NCBI GenBank assembly: GCA_050301795.1
Contig: JBNKZU010000031.1
Span: 1 to 64,000 of the forward strand
DNA: 64,000 bases
DNA from: JBNKZU01 sp050301795
GTDB taxonomy: Bacteria; Pseudomonadota; Gammaproteobacteria; Thiohalomonadales; Thiohalomonadaceae
Reading direction: 5' to 3'
The notes beneath the pieces were generated by a model. The model was not told where the DNA came from. It saw nothing but the letters and a program-made list of their open reading frames with translations, and did not search any database. How positions within the stretch are numbered: position 1 is the first letter of the stretch; each line of letters starts with the position of its first letter. Below are positions 20,701 through 28,401 of this stretch, piece by piece. Made by a program: the position numbers and the translations under genes.

Positions 20701-20911
20701 CCGTTGGTATAAAGGCACCGCCGAGAAATACTATGGCCGACATCCATCCTATCCAAAGCTGCATAAAAAGCACAAAGAGCTACACCAAATGGCTAGCGAA
20801 CTTATCGCCAGCAATGCACAGCCGTCTGAAAAGGTTAGTGATGATCAGATTAAGGAACTAATCAAATCCTCAAATGAGTTTATTGAGATCATTAAAAGTT
20901 TGTGTAAGTAA
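17768..20911 (+). CDS. PAS-PAS-GAF-GGDEF-EAL-CZB c-di-GMP signalling protein
   Basis: 1047 residues. One N-terminal transmembrane helix (YHLLLIITVVLTIFIVIAMGIIVW) and a short coiled coil, PAS-like domain at about 90-200, PAS at 210-320 (EVSTDGYWVLDSSTGQLLEV), GAF-like domain at 330-480, GGDEF at 490-655 with an intact VGGDEF loop, EAL at 665-910 with intact EALVRW and DDFGTGYSS, then a C-terminal CZB zinc-binding domain (HTRWL, CMFTRWYKG, HPSYPKLHKKHKELH). It can probably both make and degrade c-di-GMP. CZB domains sense zinc or hypochlorite in known proteins; here at the end of a GGDEF-EAL protein it suggests metal or redox control. Confidence 0.92.
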   Translation: MPETYHLLLIITVVLTIFIVIAMGIIVWRNRKITELEHQNKTERYLRESVEDKLRHHQQHHKLQTQQLTSELSDYRHRVFNLVKAHQLAGVGSWVFEHHTQNNTWSDEVYQIFDTTPDQIKASFENYLKHVHPKDRALVESTYNDSTKNHTHFTIRHRLLLDNKHERWVELCGETLNSDKENQAITLCTIKDVSEQHQIEMTLKENNERYRSVIEVSTDGYWVLDSSTGQLLEVNDAYCQMSGYNREELLQMSINDLDVNESEDATKTHIQRVKEKGGDLFESQHRRKNGEIWPVEISVSYSSMQGGLLFVFLRNIEKHKLNESINQLRGKLFEISLESDENEIMQVSLDFAEQFTSSEIGFFHIMDSDQETITHQAWSTKTSSEKCFADGREGHKSAREAGVWADCLHQKRPVVYNDYPSLPHKKGLPKGHSKLKNLLTVPVCRNDKVVAVISVGNKKQDYNQIEIDFVEHVANIAIDFVERRKVEKRVEFMAYYDPLTGLPNREMLRDYLVESIARTKRSYEYLAVCYLDIDDFKAINDQYGQEAGDQILKKVSHFLSSNLGKYDFVARVGGDEFVIVLNELPTLHASENTIRQLLDKISNSVKIGKTQIEITASVGATIYPVDNSEPDVLIRHADQAMYQSKVSGHSSYHIYDLAYAQEQKTHNRIINEIDIALKQDQLSLLYQPKIDLRNGKVIGAEALVRWLHPEMGQMQPILFLPYLDGNALEFELGEWVVTNALEQMMLWRRAGHDFAISVNISPRQIQTERFADFIETILQNYPDDIGQNLELEILETADVAEPEIMTNVMKRCAKLGIKFSLDDFGTGYSSLSYFHRFPIDIVKIDQNFVSDMLDDARDLDIVEGVLHLAGALKRPVIAEGVESVEIGLMLLHLGCFYAQGFGIAQPMGVKKFEQWLDDWKEKSIWHQLSNQPHIGDSVAELHIPIFSHTRWLNKTVDYLKSNMQSDVPQIDDDKCMFTRWYKGTAEKYYGRHPSYPKLHKKHKELHQMASELIASNAQPSEKVSDDQIKELIKSSNEFIEIIKSLCK

Positions 20912-21131
20912 AAAACATCATAAACCTGAATAGGCATTGAGCAAATGCAATACCGCTTATTTACATCCTCGGCAAGGCTGGCGCATCCTGCTGTAAACCT
21001 CTTCACCTATCTCCTATAAGTGACGGCTCCTGAGTCGTTCTACCTCGGACTTCTGTCCTCGTACCTCCTGCCTCCATGCAGTCGTTCACTTCGTTCGCAA
21101 AGACTGATTTATCAAACTTAATCAGATTTTC

Positions 21132-21869
21132 CTAAATAAGATTCACCAACCCAATCACACTAATCATCATCAATCCCACACCGACAAACTGCTTAAACTT
21201 TTGATCGTTATGCATAATCACATCGTGCACCTTTAAGCCGATAACATGGCCGATAGCGGCGACAGGAACCAGCATAATCGCAGCGAGAGTATGCAGGTCG
21301 ATATTGAGCAGGGCGAACGTGCTCATCTTTATCGAGACCAGGATAAACCACAGCACAAACAGCGTATTGCGAAGCTTATGTTTGGCGACATTGCGCATAT
21401 AAACAGCCACCATTAATGGCGCACCTGTAAGCGATGTTCCAGCCACATATCCACCGAGTATCAGTAGAGTACGGTCTACCCATTTGTTGTGGCTTGTGAT
21501 GGTTTTGTTCAGTACCCAAGTGGTTGCGTAGAAGAACGACACACTATAGATAAAAACAAGAACCCACTGAGTCGGCAAAGAGATTAACCCTAAAACCCCA
21601 ACGATCGCAGCCGGGATAATCAGTTTTGATGACTGTTTTAAATACCCCCAATCCACATCGTTCAAACGAGTGCGTAGTGTGATGCTGGTAAAAAAGAGCA
21701 AGTGAGTACCGATGATGGGCAACCACAACAAAGGCTCCGGTTTGACCAGTAACAACAGAGGTAGCCCGAGGGCGGCACCACCAAAACCAAGACCAGTACG
21801 AACGAAACCAGTCCAGACAAATAGTAGCGCAGTGATTACGAGTTGAGTTGTTGTAAAGTCAGGAAACAT
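21132..21869 (-). CDS. TSUP-family (TauE/SafE) membrane transporter
   Basis: 245 residues, about eight transmembrane helices in two halves, with the TauE/SafE pattern (FVRTGLGFGGAALGLPLLLLV near the N-terminus; GGYVAGTSLTGAPLMVAVYMRN in the middle). Members export sulfite, sulfoacetate or related anions, or remain uncharacterised. No sulfur genes are adjacent. The flanking intergenic regions (20912-21131 and 21870-22198) contain no gene I can support. Confidence 0.85.
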   Translation of the reverse strand: MFPDFTTTQLVITALLFVWTGFVRTGLGFGGAALGLPLLLLVKPEPLLWLPIIGTHLLFFTSITLRTRLNDVDWGYLKQSSKLIIPAAIVGVLGLISLPTQWVLVFIYSVSFFYATTWVLNKTITSHNKWVDRTLLILGGYVAGTSLTGAPLMVAVYMRNVAKHKLRNTLFVLWFILVSIKMSTFALLNIDLHTLAAIMLVPVAAIGHVIGLKVHDVIMHNDQKFKQFVGVGLMMISVIGLVNLI

Positions 21870-22198
21870 AAGGCGGAGGACTATACATGATTACAGTATT
21901 TAAAATCCATCACTCAACACTTACTAGCCTCGAAACCGAGAGTTCAATGAAGCGAGGAAATGTGAGCTAGGGATCAAACGATTCAACTTGATAGTGTATG
22001 ACTGACTGAAGCTTCTACACGACCAAGTGCATGTAATGATATTAGAAGCAGCAATATCCCCGTTATTATCTGCTAATCAATGAAATTTTTATGAAACTAA
22101 AAGAAACAAAATATTCATTCAAGTTATTGAAAGTATTGCACTAGCACTTTTTTCAGAAATAGATAAGAACAGATATATGGTACGAGGAACAGACTCGA

Positions 22199-22768
22199 CT
22201 ACAAATTAATTAAAATGCCTAATGAAACAGCGCTTAAATTATTATCAATCTCATTTGAGGAAAAGACCTTCATGGTCTTGAAGTAGTAATGGTCATACGA
22301 GAGTCTCAATGACATGCTTTTCATAAAAGAGGGTGAAAAGAGCAGTCCTGCTGAAGCACTAATGGCATCACCAGTTGACGAGTTTTCATAATTGCTCATG
22401 CTGAAAATGGTTTGCTTCATGGATACGATTGAATAACCACCCTTTAGAAAACCCTTAAATCCAAAATAGTTATCACTAATTCCGACCATCGAAACAGTCA
22501 TGGCTTTAAAGCTATTGGACCATAGGCTTGTGCTATAGGTTCCTAGATTAGTAAGCGCTGCTTCGATTTTGTATTTTTCCGTTATGTTGAGTAGCCCAAA
22601 GATTGAAGTCGTCTCACTGATATTGTCGGTGTAGGTATAAGTATCATTATTCGAGAAGGAAGTATTTCCTGTACTTACTCCGAGAGAATATTTCGATTCC
22701 GGGGAAGCATTTACAATTTGTGTAAAAAAGGAAAGGATAATCGCCGTAAAAATGAGATGTGTTTTCAT
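22199..22768 (-). CDS. Small outer-membrane beta-barrel protein
   Basis: 189 residues with a signal peptide (MKTHLIFTAIILSFFTQIVNA). The mature chain alternates hydrophobic and polar residues in short strands, many Ser, Thr, Tyr and Asn, and ends with SLGILINL. It has the same size and style as the barrel protein at 6170-6784 but little obvious identity with it. It is the last host gene before the integrated element; attL lies about 50 bp upstream of its start, so insertion left the coding region intact but may have changed its promoter. Confidence 0.65.
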   Translation of the reverse strand: MKTHLIFTAIILSFFTQIVNASPESKYSLGVSTGNTSFSNNDTYTYTDNISETTSIFGLLNITEKYKIEAALTNLGTYSTSLWSNSFKAMTVSMVGISDNYFGFKGFLKGGYSIVSMKQTIFSMSNYENSSTGDAISASAGLLFSPSFMKSMSLRLSYDHYYFKTMKVFSSNEIDNNLSAVSLGILINL

Positions 22769-22818
22769 AAGTTCCTTCTCTTTATTTTTATGGTGTTTTG
22801 ATAAACACAGATAGATTA

Positions 22819-22836
22819 ATGGTACCGAGGGTCGGA
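22819..22836. repeat. attL of the integrative element
   Basis: ATGGTACCGAGGGTCGGA, identical and in the same orientation as 49961-49978, which is the 3' end of the tRNA-Leu(CAA) gene including CCA. This is the classic duplication left by tRNA-targeting tyrosine recombinases. The distance between copies gives an element of about 27.1 kb. At this end only the 18 bp remain and no tRNA is formed. Confidence 0.92.
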
Positions 22837-22898
22837 TGCAAATAGTGCTTATAAGTTATTGAATGATATGTGAATTATTATGTTCTTATTTTGTGTGT

Positions 22899-22916
22899 AC
22901 CCGTAAATATACCCGT
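22899..22916. promoter_or_regulatory. Candidate integrase arm-type site, left end
   Basis: Two ACCCGT hexamers spaced 12 bases start to start (22899 and 22911) in an AT-rich setting. The same pair with the same spacing and very similar flanks is at 49821-49838, near the other element end. Repeats of this type near both att sites usually bind the N-terminal domain of the integrase. The rest of 22837-23079 is AT-rich without a gene. Confidence 0.6.
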
Positions 22917-23079
22917 TATATTTAATGTTATGGATTTATCTAGTGCATAAAGTGGATCTGCTTTATTAACTCAATAGAGTGAATATATTAAAATTATTCA
23001 GTTATGTATTAGTTTCTTGTCATTAACCTTAATCTGTCACCAATAAAAAATACTAACAATGTGAAAATGATAGATAAAA

Positions 23080-24993
23080 TCAAGCATCATCTAAAATATT
23101 TGATGTTCTTTTTATTTCATCAATTATATATTCTTTATTCTTTGACTCGTAGCCTAAATCTCTTGTGATAAGCATTAGCTTTTCTGCGACTTTATCGACT
23201 CCAATATTATTTAGGCACGGTGCTCCTGTTTGAGTATCCTTTACTATATTGATCCACTCTTTGTTAACGTTAAGGGGACTTTTAGGTCGGTGATTATCAA
23301 TATTAAATATATCATGAGTACTTTTTGTTATCCAGCCAGCACCCACCTCTGAAACTGCTGGCCAACTTTGTGCCATATTATCACTTGTAACATAGATGAC
23401 TAATATTTTTTCTGTAGAAATACTGTCAACAAAAAAATCCCTTAAATATTCAAAAATATCCGACCTTTGAGGAATTCTTGATTCATGGTTTTCACTGTTT
23501 GTATAAATAATATCTTGAGGTGGTATCCTATTAAAGATAAGCAGGTTATAAATAAAATCACATATTGTTTTGTCATTACTTGTATGACTGATTAGGATTT
23601 TACGTTTAGCATCATCTACACTCTTCTTTAGACCTAGATTAGGTAGAGTATTATTAATAGCTTTTTCAATCGCATTCTCAAACAGCTCTTCATGTTCCTT
23701 AGATTTACCTAAAGCGAAAGCAATTTTTGTTGCTGCTGAAGTAGATGCTTTTCGTTTAAATTCTTCAACTTGTTTTCTTAATTTTTCTTCACTTTCTTTC
23801 TTTTTCTGGTCTTTACCGATATTTTTCTCATCATTATTGTATGAAGCATATTTTGCCCTTAGGGCAATTGTTTTTGGTAGTAAATCATTTCTGACATAAC
23901 TAATTACTTCTCGGTATCTTTTATCATCAGTTTTATATCCTTGTCGATTACTTAGAGCCATATCTGGTAAACTAGACTCTTCAAATAAATCAATATGTAA
24001 TTGACCTACAATATATACTTCATTTAGTGCATTTTTACCTACAGTTGGTAAAATATTAAACTCACCTAATTTTTTATTAGATAACAAAGAAATAAAATTA
24101 TCTGGGAAGTCACTGGTGTCAGCTTTTTTTCCTCTGGATGTGCGGTATATTCCAATCCACCCTTTTATTTCTAAGAGGAACTCGCTCTTTTGAAGATCCT
24201 TGCGCTCAAGGGTTAGCACTTTTTCGTATGGTTTTTCTATTTTTAGTAGGTATTTTTCAAGCGATTTTCTGTCTTTTAACTGACAATTGAATGATTTAGA
24301 TAAATACTCAAAATCATCACCAAGTATTATTAAACCCCCCAGACCTTTTATTATCTCTTCCTCAAATGAATTAATAACAATATCTTTTTTATTTGGTAGG
24401 AGAATATGTATTTTGAATTCTTGATTTACAAGGGGAAAAATTTTAAGTAAGTTGTTTTTAATTGCGTTATGTGTCTTATGTAATGAATAATGGGGTTTAC
24501 GCATTACAATTGATGTTCCATTTCCTCTGATTCGTTCAAAGTTTATATTATCTTCAGCTATAGGTTCTAGTTCATGATTATCAGGAACATTTCTAGATAG
24601 AATAAATCCAGATTTTTCATCATTTTTTGTGGTTAGAATTTCAACCTCTTCAGAAACCGATAAAGCAGCAAGTTTTCCAACTCCTTTACGACCCATTTTT
24701 TTTCTTGTGCCATTACTACCTTCAACAAAAGAATCATCATCATTTTTTCTGGTTTCTACAGCGACATTCAAAAATTTTTGAACATCTCCGTTAATATATG
24801 ACATTCCATTACCATCATCTTCTACAATTAATTTATCGTTCTTTTGAATAATATAAACGTTTTTTGCATTAGCATCGTATGCATTAGCAATTAATTCAGC
24901 CAAGATGTAGTATATGTTTGTATAGAGGCTAGGACCTAATAACTCAAGAATTCGTGGATCAATATTGATTTTATAGTTCTTGCTGTCTGGCAT
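23080..24993 (-). CDS. MORC/MutL-like GHKL ATPase with C-terminal TIR-like domain
   Basis: 637 residues. Residues 1-230 form a GHKL ATP-binding domain: ILAELIANAYDANA (the catalytic Glu and Asn helix), VEDDGNGM (motif II), GRKGVGKLAAL (motif III). A coiled region at about 385-420 precedes a TIR-like fold from about 465 (RKILISHTSNDKTICDFIYNLL, then AQSWPAVSEVGAGW with a candidate catalytic Glu). GHKL ATPases of this type were described with restriction-modification loci as relatives of eukaryotic MORC proteins. It overlaps the C5 methyltransferase gene by 23 bp, so the two are translationally coupled. Probably a methylation-guarded defence effector that depletes NAD or senses DNA. TIR activity is inference. 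Confidence 0.8.
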   Translation of the reverse strand: MPDSKNYKINIDPRILELLGPSLYTNIYYILAELIANAYDANAKNVYIIQKNDKLIVEDDGNGMSYINGDVQKFLNVAVETRKNDDDSFVEGSNGTRKKMGRKGVGKLAALSVSEEVEILTTKNDEKSGFILSRNVPDNHELEPIAEDNINFERIRGNGTSIVMRKPHYSLHKTHNAIKNNLLKIFPLVNQEFKIHILLPNKKDIVINSFEEEIIKGLGGLIILGDDFEYLSKSFNCQLKDRKSLEKYLLKIEKPYEKVLTLERKDLQKSEFLLEIKGWIGIYRTSRGKKADTSDFPDNFISLLSNKKLGEFNILPTVGKNALNEVYIVGQLHIDLFEESSLPDMALSNRQGYKTDDKRYREVISYVRNDLLPKTIALRAKYASYNNDEKNIGKDQKKKESEEKLRKQVEEFKRKASTSAATKIAFALGKSKEHEELFENAIEKAINNTLPNLGLKKSVDDAKRKILISHTSNDKTICDFIYNLLIFNRIPPQDIIYTNSENHESRIPQRSDIFEYLRDFFVDSISTEKILVIYVTSDNMAQSWPAVSEVGAGWITKSTHDIFNIDNHRPKSPLNVNKEWINIVKDTQTGAPCLNNIGVDKVAEKLMLITRDLGYESKNKEYIIDEIKRTSNILDDA

Positions 24994-26038
24994 TGTGTTT
25001 CTCCATATGCTTTAAAATACTCTTTCCAATGACCTTTCCAAGGGTCACAGGTACTGCATTTCCAATCAATCTAGCAATAGATCCAATTTCAGCTTGTTCT
25101 CTTGGGGGAACAAATTTATAACCCTTTGGGAATCCCTGTAGTAGTGCGCCTTCTCTTAGTGAAATTGCTCTATTTTGTGAGGGGTGACCAAATCGACCAT
25201 TACCAAAGCCTGTGAATTGTGTTGTTAATGTAGGAGCAGGTGAATCCCATTTCATACGTCCATAGACACTAACATATGATTTGCCACTACTTTTTTTATG
25301 GCAGTTTGTTATGAGTTCGTCAGGCCAATCTTTCCAGCTACCCCCGGGCTTAGACGCTTTTATTCTCCTGATATTAATTTCTGAGAGTGAAGATGCTTTA
25401 TGAAGTTTATCAGAGGCATGTGATTCGCCAGCATTTATTGATGGCAGCTTTCCAATTACATCCTTTACAGTTTTATTGGTTTGTTTTGAAAACTCTTTTG
25501 GAGTTATTAATGAAATATCACCTAGTTTAGATGCTAATAAAACCAATCTTTTTCTTGTTTGTGGAAGACCGTAATCTGAACAATCAACTATATTATATGA
25601 TATGTTATAACCATTATTCTTTAAACGCTGATAGAAGATAGTAAAAACATCTTGTTTTACTAATCCAGGAACATTTTCCATTGTAATGATTTCAGGATTC
25701 ATCTCGGAGACGATTCTCTCAAACTCAAGTAGTAACCACCATCGTTTATCACTACTATCAGATTTTTGATTATATTTAGAGAATGTCTGGCAAGGAGCGC
25801 AGCCAGCTAATATTTTCAAGTCATTTTTGTTGTAGTGACTTTGTAAATCATTTTTACTGATGTCATCAATAGACGCTTTTAGAAATGAGGCTGAATTGTT
25901 ATGTGAATATGGGTATTCACACATTGGGTCAATATCAACACCAAGATTAACTTTTATTCCTGATTTTTCTAACCCTTTAGTGAGTCCGCCAGCACCACAG
26001 AATAAGTCTATTGCTGATATTCCATTAATATATTTCAT
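24971..26038 (-). CDS. DNA (cytosine-5)-methyltransferase
   Basis: 355 residues from the ATG at 26038; an in-frame TTG at 26050 is less likely. All C5 methyltransferase motifs are present in order: I (DLFCGAGG), IV with the catalytic Cys (GCAPCQTFS), VI (ENVPGL), VIII (QTRKRLVLLAS), IX and X (GNAVPVTLGKVIG). It methylates cytosine in an unknown recognition sequence using SAM. Its 3' end overlaps the GHKL-TIR gene; there is no ordinary restriction endonuclease next to it, which makes the ATPase the candidate effector. Confidence 0.95.
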   Translation of the reverse strand: MKYINGISAIDLFCGAGGLTKGLEKSGIKVNLGVDIDPMCEYPYSHNNSASFLKASIDDISKNDLQSHYNKNDLKILAGCAPCQTFSKYNQKSDSSDKRWWLLLEFERIVSEMNPEIITMENVPGLVKQDVFTIFYQRLKNNGYNISYNIVDCSDYGLPQTRKRLVLLASKLGDISLITPKEFSKQTNKTVKDVIGKLPSINAGESHASDKLHKASSLSEINIRRIKASKPGGSWKDWPDELITNCHKKSSGKSYVSVYGRMKWDSPAPTLTTQFTGFGNGRFGHPSQNRAISLREGALLQGFPKGYKFVPPREQAEIGSIARLIGNAVPVTLGKVIGKSILKHMEKHNARQQEL

Positions 26039-26103
26039 ATTGTTTCTCAATACCCTGTTTTGAAAATATACAGAATGTATTAATAATCTCTGTAGTATGT
26101 AGG

Positions 26104-26700
26104 TTAATTTGTTCTGGACTTTGTCGCTTCCATAAAGCCAGAATAGACCTTCATTATTTTGTTAATGGCATTTGATCCACCTGCTAATACAGTGGCAGTT
26201 AGAGAAATGTCAATAAGCATAAAAATAGATTTTTGGACATCATTTACGGAGTCACTATCTACTATCACGATGCCTTCTAGTGCTCGTATGCCAGCCATTG
26301 ATGTAAGAGCTCCGATTATTAATCCAGCCCATATTGCGTAAATTCGAGATTTAGAACTATATAGCGATCTATCAACTTCTAACTCCTTTAGTTTATCTCG
26401 TAGAGAACTTAAATTAGCGTTTTCAGTTTGAATGGCATGGGTGACATCCTCTTTTATATGTTTTATTGCTATATCTTTTAAATCTGCATTTTCACTTCTC
26501 CAAGCAGACAATAATATTTCAATAGAACGCTCAATAAATAACGAGATTAGGAGTAAGTACCCCATCATTATTGGTAATCTTTCAGAAAGATTGTTTTGAA
26601 ATTGCAATTGAATAGGAGAGAACAAATAAGATATTGTTAAAATCAATACTAATACTATCAAACCTTTTTCCCGTGTTTCCATTGATTTGAGTATGGGCAT
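26104..26700 (-). CDS. Hypothetical membrane protein
   Basis: 198 residues with hydrophobic segments at about 13-30, 42-62, 122-142 and 160-182, and a helical, charged section between the second and third (NADLKDIAIKHIKEDVTHAIQTENANLSSLRDKLKELEV). No family recognised. It lies 66 bp upstream of the methyltransferase gene on the same strand and could be part of the same defence operon, for example as a membrane-acting component. Confidence 0.55.
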   Translation of the reverse strand: MPILKSMETREKGLIVLVLILTISYLFSPIQLQFQNNLSERLPIMMGYLLLISLFIERSIEILLSAWRSENADLKDIAIKHIKEDVTHAIQTENANLSSLRDKLKELEVDRSLYSSKSRIYAIWAGLIIGALTSMAGIRALEGIVIVDSDSVNDVQKSIFMLIDISLTATVLAGGSNAINKIMKVYSGFMEATKSRTN

Positions 26701-26772
26701 TACAGTCCCTTTTAAGTCTAGAATTTGTAAGTTGATAAGTGTAAAAGTTTTAGTGACAAATTTTCAAGAAAT

Positions 26773-27207
26773 TCATCGATTTTTAATCCACTTTAGTACT
26801 TCATTCATCCTCCACCCAACACTTCCTGCACTCAAAGGTACACGGGCAGGAAATCTCCCTTTTCTCTCTTCTCTCCAGATAGTGGTTCTGGATAATCCTG
26901 TCATCTCTTGAACTTCTTTGGTTCGAAGTATCCGGTCAGAGGAAGACTGAAATGATGATTTTGTAGGTGGTTGAATGCTTCCTTGTACTGATCCCAAAAG
27001 GTGTTGAAGTAACTGGTATCCAAAGAACTCAACCTGCTTATCTGTCACCTGAATATATTCTATTCTGTGATTTGATATCAGATTCCTTATATCTGCCATT
27101 GAACAACGAAGGAATAATGATGCCTCGTTTATGGTAAATCGCTGATATAGGGCGATTCCCATGCTATCGGCTATTTGTCCTATATTGTCATTAAACGGTG
27201 ACGGCAT
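26773..27207 (-). CDS. AlpA/excisionase-type helix-turn-helix regulator
   Basis: 144 residues. The C-terminal 55 residues match the AlpA/Prophage_AlpA type (RTKEVQEMTGLSRTTIWREERKGRFPARV ... WRMNEVLKWIKNR), a MerR-like winged helix used by P4-type elements to control or assist integrase-mediated excision. The N-terminal part also contains an HTH_17-like stretch (TINEASLFLRCSMADIRNLISNHRI). Its place in an element with a P4-type integrase fits an excision or regulatory role. It is divergent from 27269. Confidence 0.75.
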   Translation of the reverse strand: MPSPFNDNIGQIADSMGIALYQRFTINEASLFLRCSMADIRNLISNHRIEYIQVTDKQVEFFGYQLLQHLLGSVQGSIQPPTKSSFQSSSDRILRTKEVQEMTGLSRTTIWREERKGRFPARVPLSAGSVGWRMNEVLKWIKNR

Positions 27208-27268
27208 CAGATATCAGCTGCTTCTAATCCATGATTTATTGTTCTCGTGAGTATATTATAATCAGACT

Positions 27269-27637
27269 ATGGCTAACACCGAACATATCTTTACACCGAA
27301 GGATGATTCTCTCTCAGAGCGAGTTAGAGCGTATCGTTCTGTATCTGAAGCCTATCGAAATGCAGAAGCTAGCCTCAAATATATGGATGATGAAAACTGG
27401 AAAGACCGGCTGGGTGAAAGAGAAGAGGTAGAACAGGCATACGAGATAACTCGAAATAGTATGCACATGGCTACCCATTCTCTAAATCAGGACGATATAC
27501 AACAAGCTAAAGAACAAGGTTTGTTAAGCGATGATGAAATCAGTGATCTGGTTAGGAATAAGCGTCAGATGGAAATGGCGAGTATTCGTAACAATCGTCA
27601 GAATTCAGACTCTCAAGGCCACTCTCAAAAGCGGTAG
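27269..27637 (+). CDS. Hypothetical small hydrophilic helical protein
   Basis: 122 residues, highly charged and helical, with Gln/Arg/Asn-rich ends; no domain recognised. A good -10-like box (TATTATAAT) lies just upstream between this gene and the divergent AlpA regulator. It ends in TAG. It is the last standard-code gene before the segment bracketed by the 27 bp inverted repeats. Confidence 0.55.
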   Translation: MANTEHIFTPKDDSLSERVRAYRSVSEAYRNAEASLKYMDDENWKDRLGEREEVEQAYEITRNSMHMATHSLNQDDIQQAKEQGLLSDDEISDLVRNKRQMEMASIRNNRQNSDSQGHSQKR

Positions 27638-27831
27638 TTGACCAATACATTTCCCTCCTACCGCCAACTAGGGATATTGAAACAGGACGTTGAAATTTCC
27701 CAAGTCGGGGGGTTTGAAGGGGGTTAAGGTATTATCCCCCTCACGGGTTCCAAGGGCAGAGCCTTTGGCAAGATGCAAGTGAGTCTGGTCTTCTTCACAA
27801 CTGTGAAGGTTGTGTGAAGACTCGGACAGGA
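27638..27831. other. Structured non-coding region, possible oriT or regulatory RNA
   Basis: No gene is visible. Several dyads are: GGGGG ... CCCCC around 27720-27742, CCAAGGGC/AGA/GCCTTTGG around 27749-27768, and a CTTCACA/TGTGAAG hairpin around 27791-27807. Such runs of dyads are typical of transfer origins or antisense RNA/replication control regions. The function is unproven. Confidence 0.35.
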
Positions 27832-27858
27832 AATATGCTGTTCGTTACGAACTTGCAA
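27832..27858 (-). repeat. 27 bp inverted repeat, left copy
   Basis: This copy matches the reverse complement of 37345-37371 at 26 of 27 positions. It contains the internal palindrome GTTCG-TTA-CGAAC. The two copies bracket all the genes that need UGA=Gly decoding. No obvious target-site duplication flanks them, so they are not clearly transposon ends; they could equally be recombination sites or paired operators. Confidence 0.8.
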
Positions 27859-27890
27859 TCTTGCTACCTACCACACCTAGTGTGTAGCGA

Positions 27891-28175
27891 CTACCTGAAT
27901 TTACCGCGTATGTTCTTCAGGTTGTGTCTGCTATAGGCCTCTCATCTTTTCTTTACCATCCAGAATATGACTTCATTTTCCGCTAATGAATAACCGATTC
28001 TGTAGGTTCAGACTCTGGCCTTGTAGAGTCAGTCATAACCTGTAATTTTGGTATGAGGCAGATTTCAGTTAGTGATTTTCTGCATTTTAAGGGCAACGGA
28101 TTTTGCATAGCCAGGTTGATTTTTGTGGAGTTGCTGTAGCTCTTTTTGGCACTGATTCGTCAGGGTTATTTTCAT
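27891..28175 (-). CDS. RelE-family toxin, requires UGA=Gly decoding
   Basis: Read with the standard code this stops after 36 residues. Read with TGA as Gly it is a complete 94-residue RelE/ParE-fold protein ending in TAG. In-frame TGA codons are at residues 37, 49, 56 and 78. The family core is clear: ITGYDGLYKARVGTYRIGYS, where two of the glycines are TGA, then VIFWMVKKRGEAYSRHNLK. RelE toxins cut mRNA in the ribosomal A site. The start overlaps the end of the antitoxin gene, the usual antitoxin-toxin order. In the gammaproteobacterial host only a short inactive peptide should form. Confidence 0.9.
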
Positions 28176-28384
28176 GTTTGCAGGATCTCAGCAAATAAGG
28201 CATCCGTTTCTGATTGGCTGGCATATCCGGTTTTAAGTGACTGTTTTGCGATTCTTGCAAGCTCTGTATTTTCTTGAATCTCTAACTCTTCAAGCTCTTT
28301 GTATCTGTTGTAGTCCTCAATTGGAACAACATAGGCGATAGTTTTTCTGCCTTCTTTGATCGGTGTTGTTGTTATGTGGCTCAT
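28166..28384 (-). CDS. Phd/YefM-type antitoxin, partner of the recoded RelE
   Basis: 70 residues in the standard code, stopping at TGA (28172-28174). If UGA is Gly it gains Gly-Lys and stops at TAA (28166-28168), giving 72. N-terminal beta-strand plus helix of the Phd/YefM fold (TTPIKEGRKTIAYVVPIEDYNRYKELEELE) and a helical toxin-binding tail (ARIAKQSLKTGYASQSETDALFAEILQ). The antitoxin reads essentially the same in both codes, whereas the toxin does not. No Shine-Dalgarno sequence is visible upstream. Confidence 0.82.
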
Positions 28385-28401
28385 AAAAAAAGGGTTAAAA
28401 A

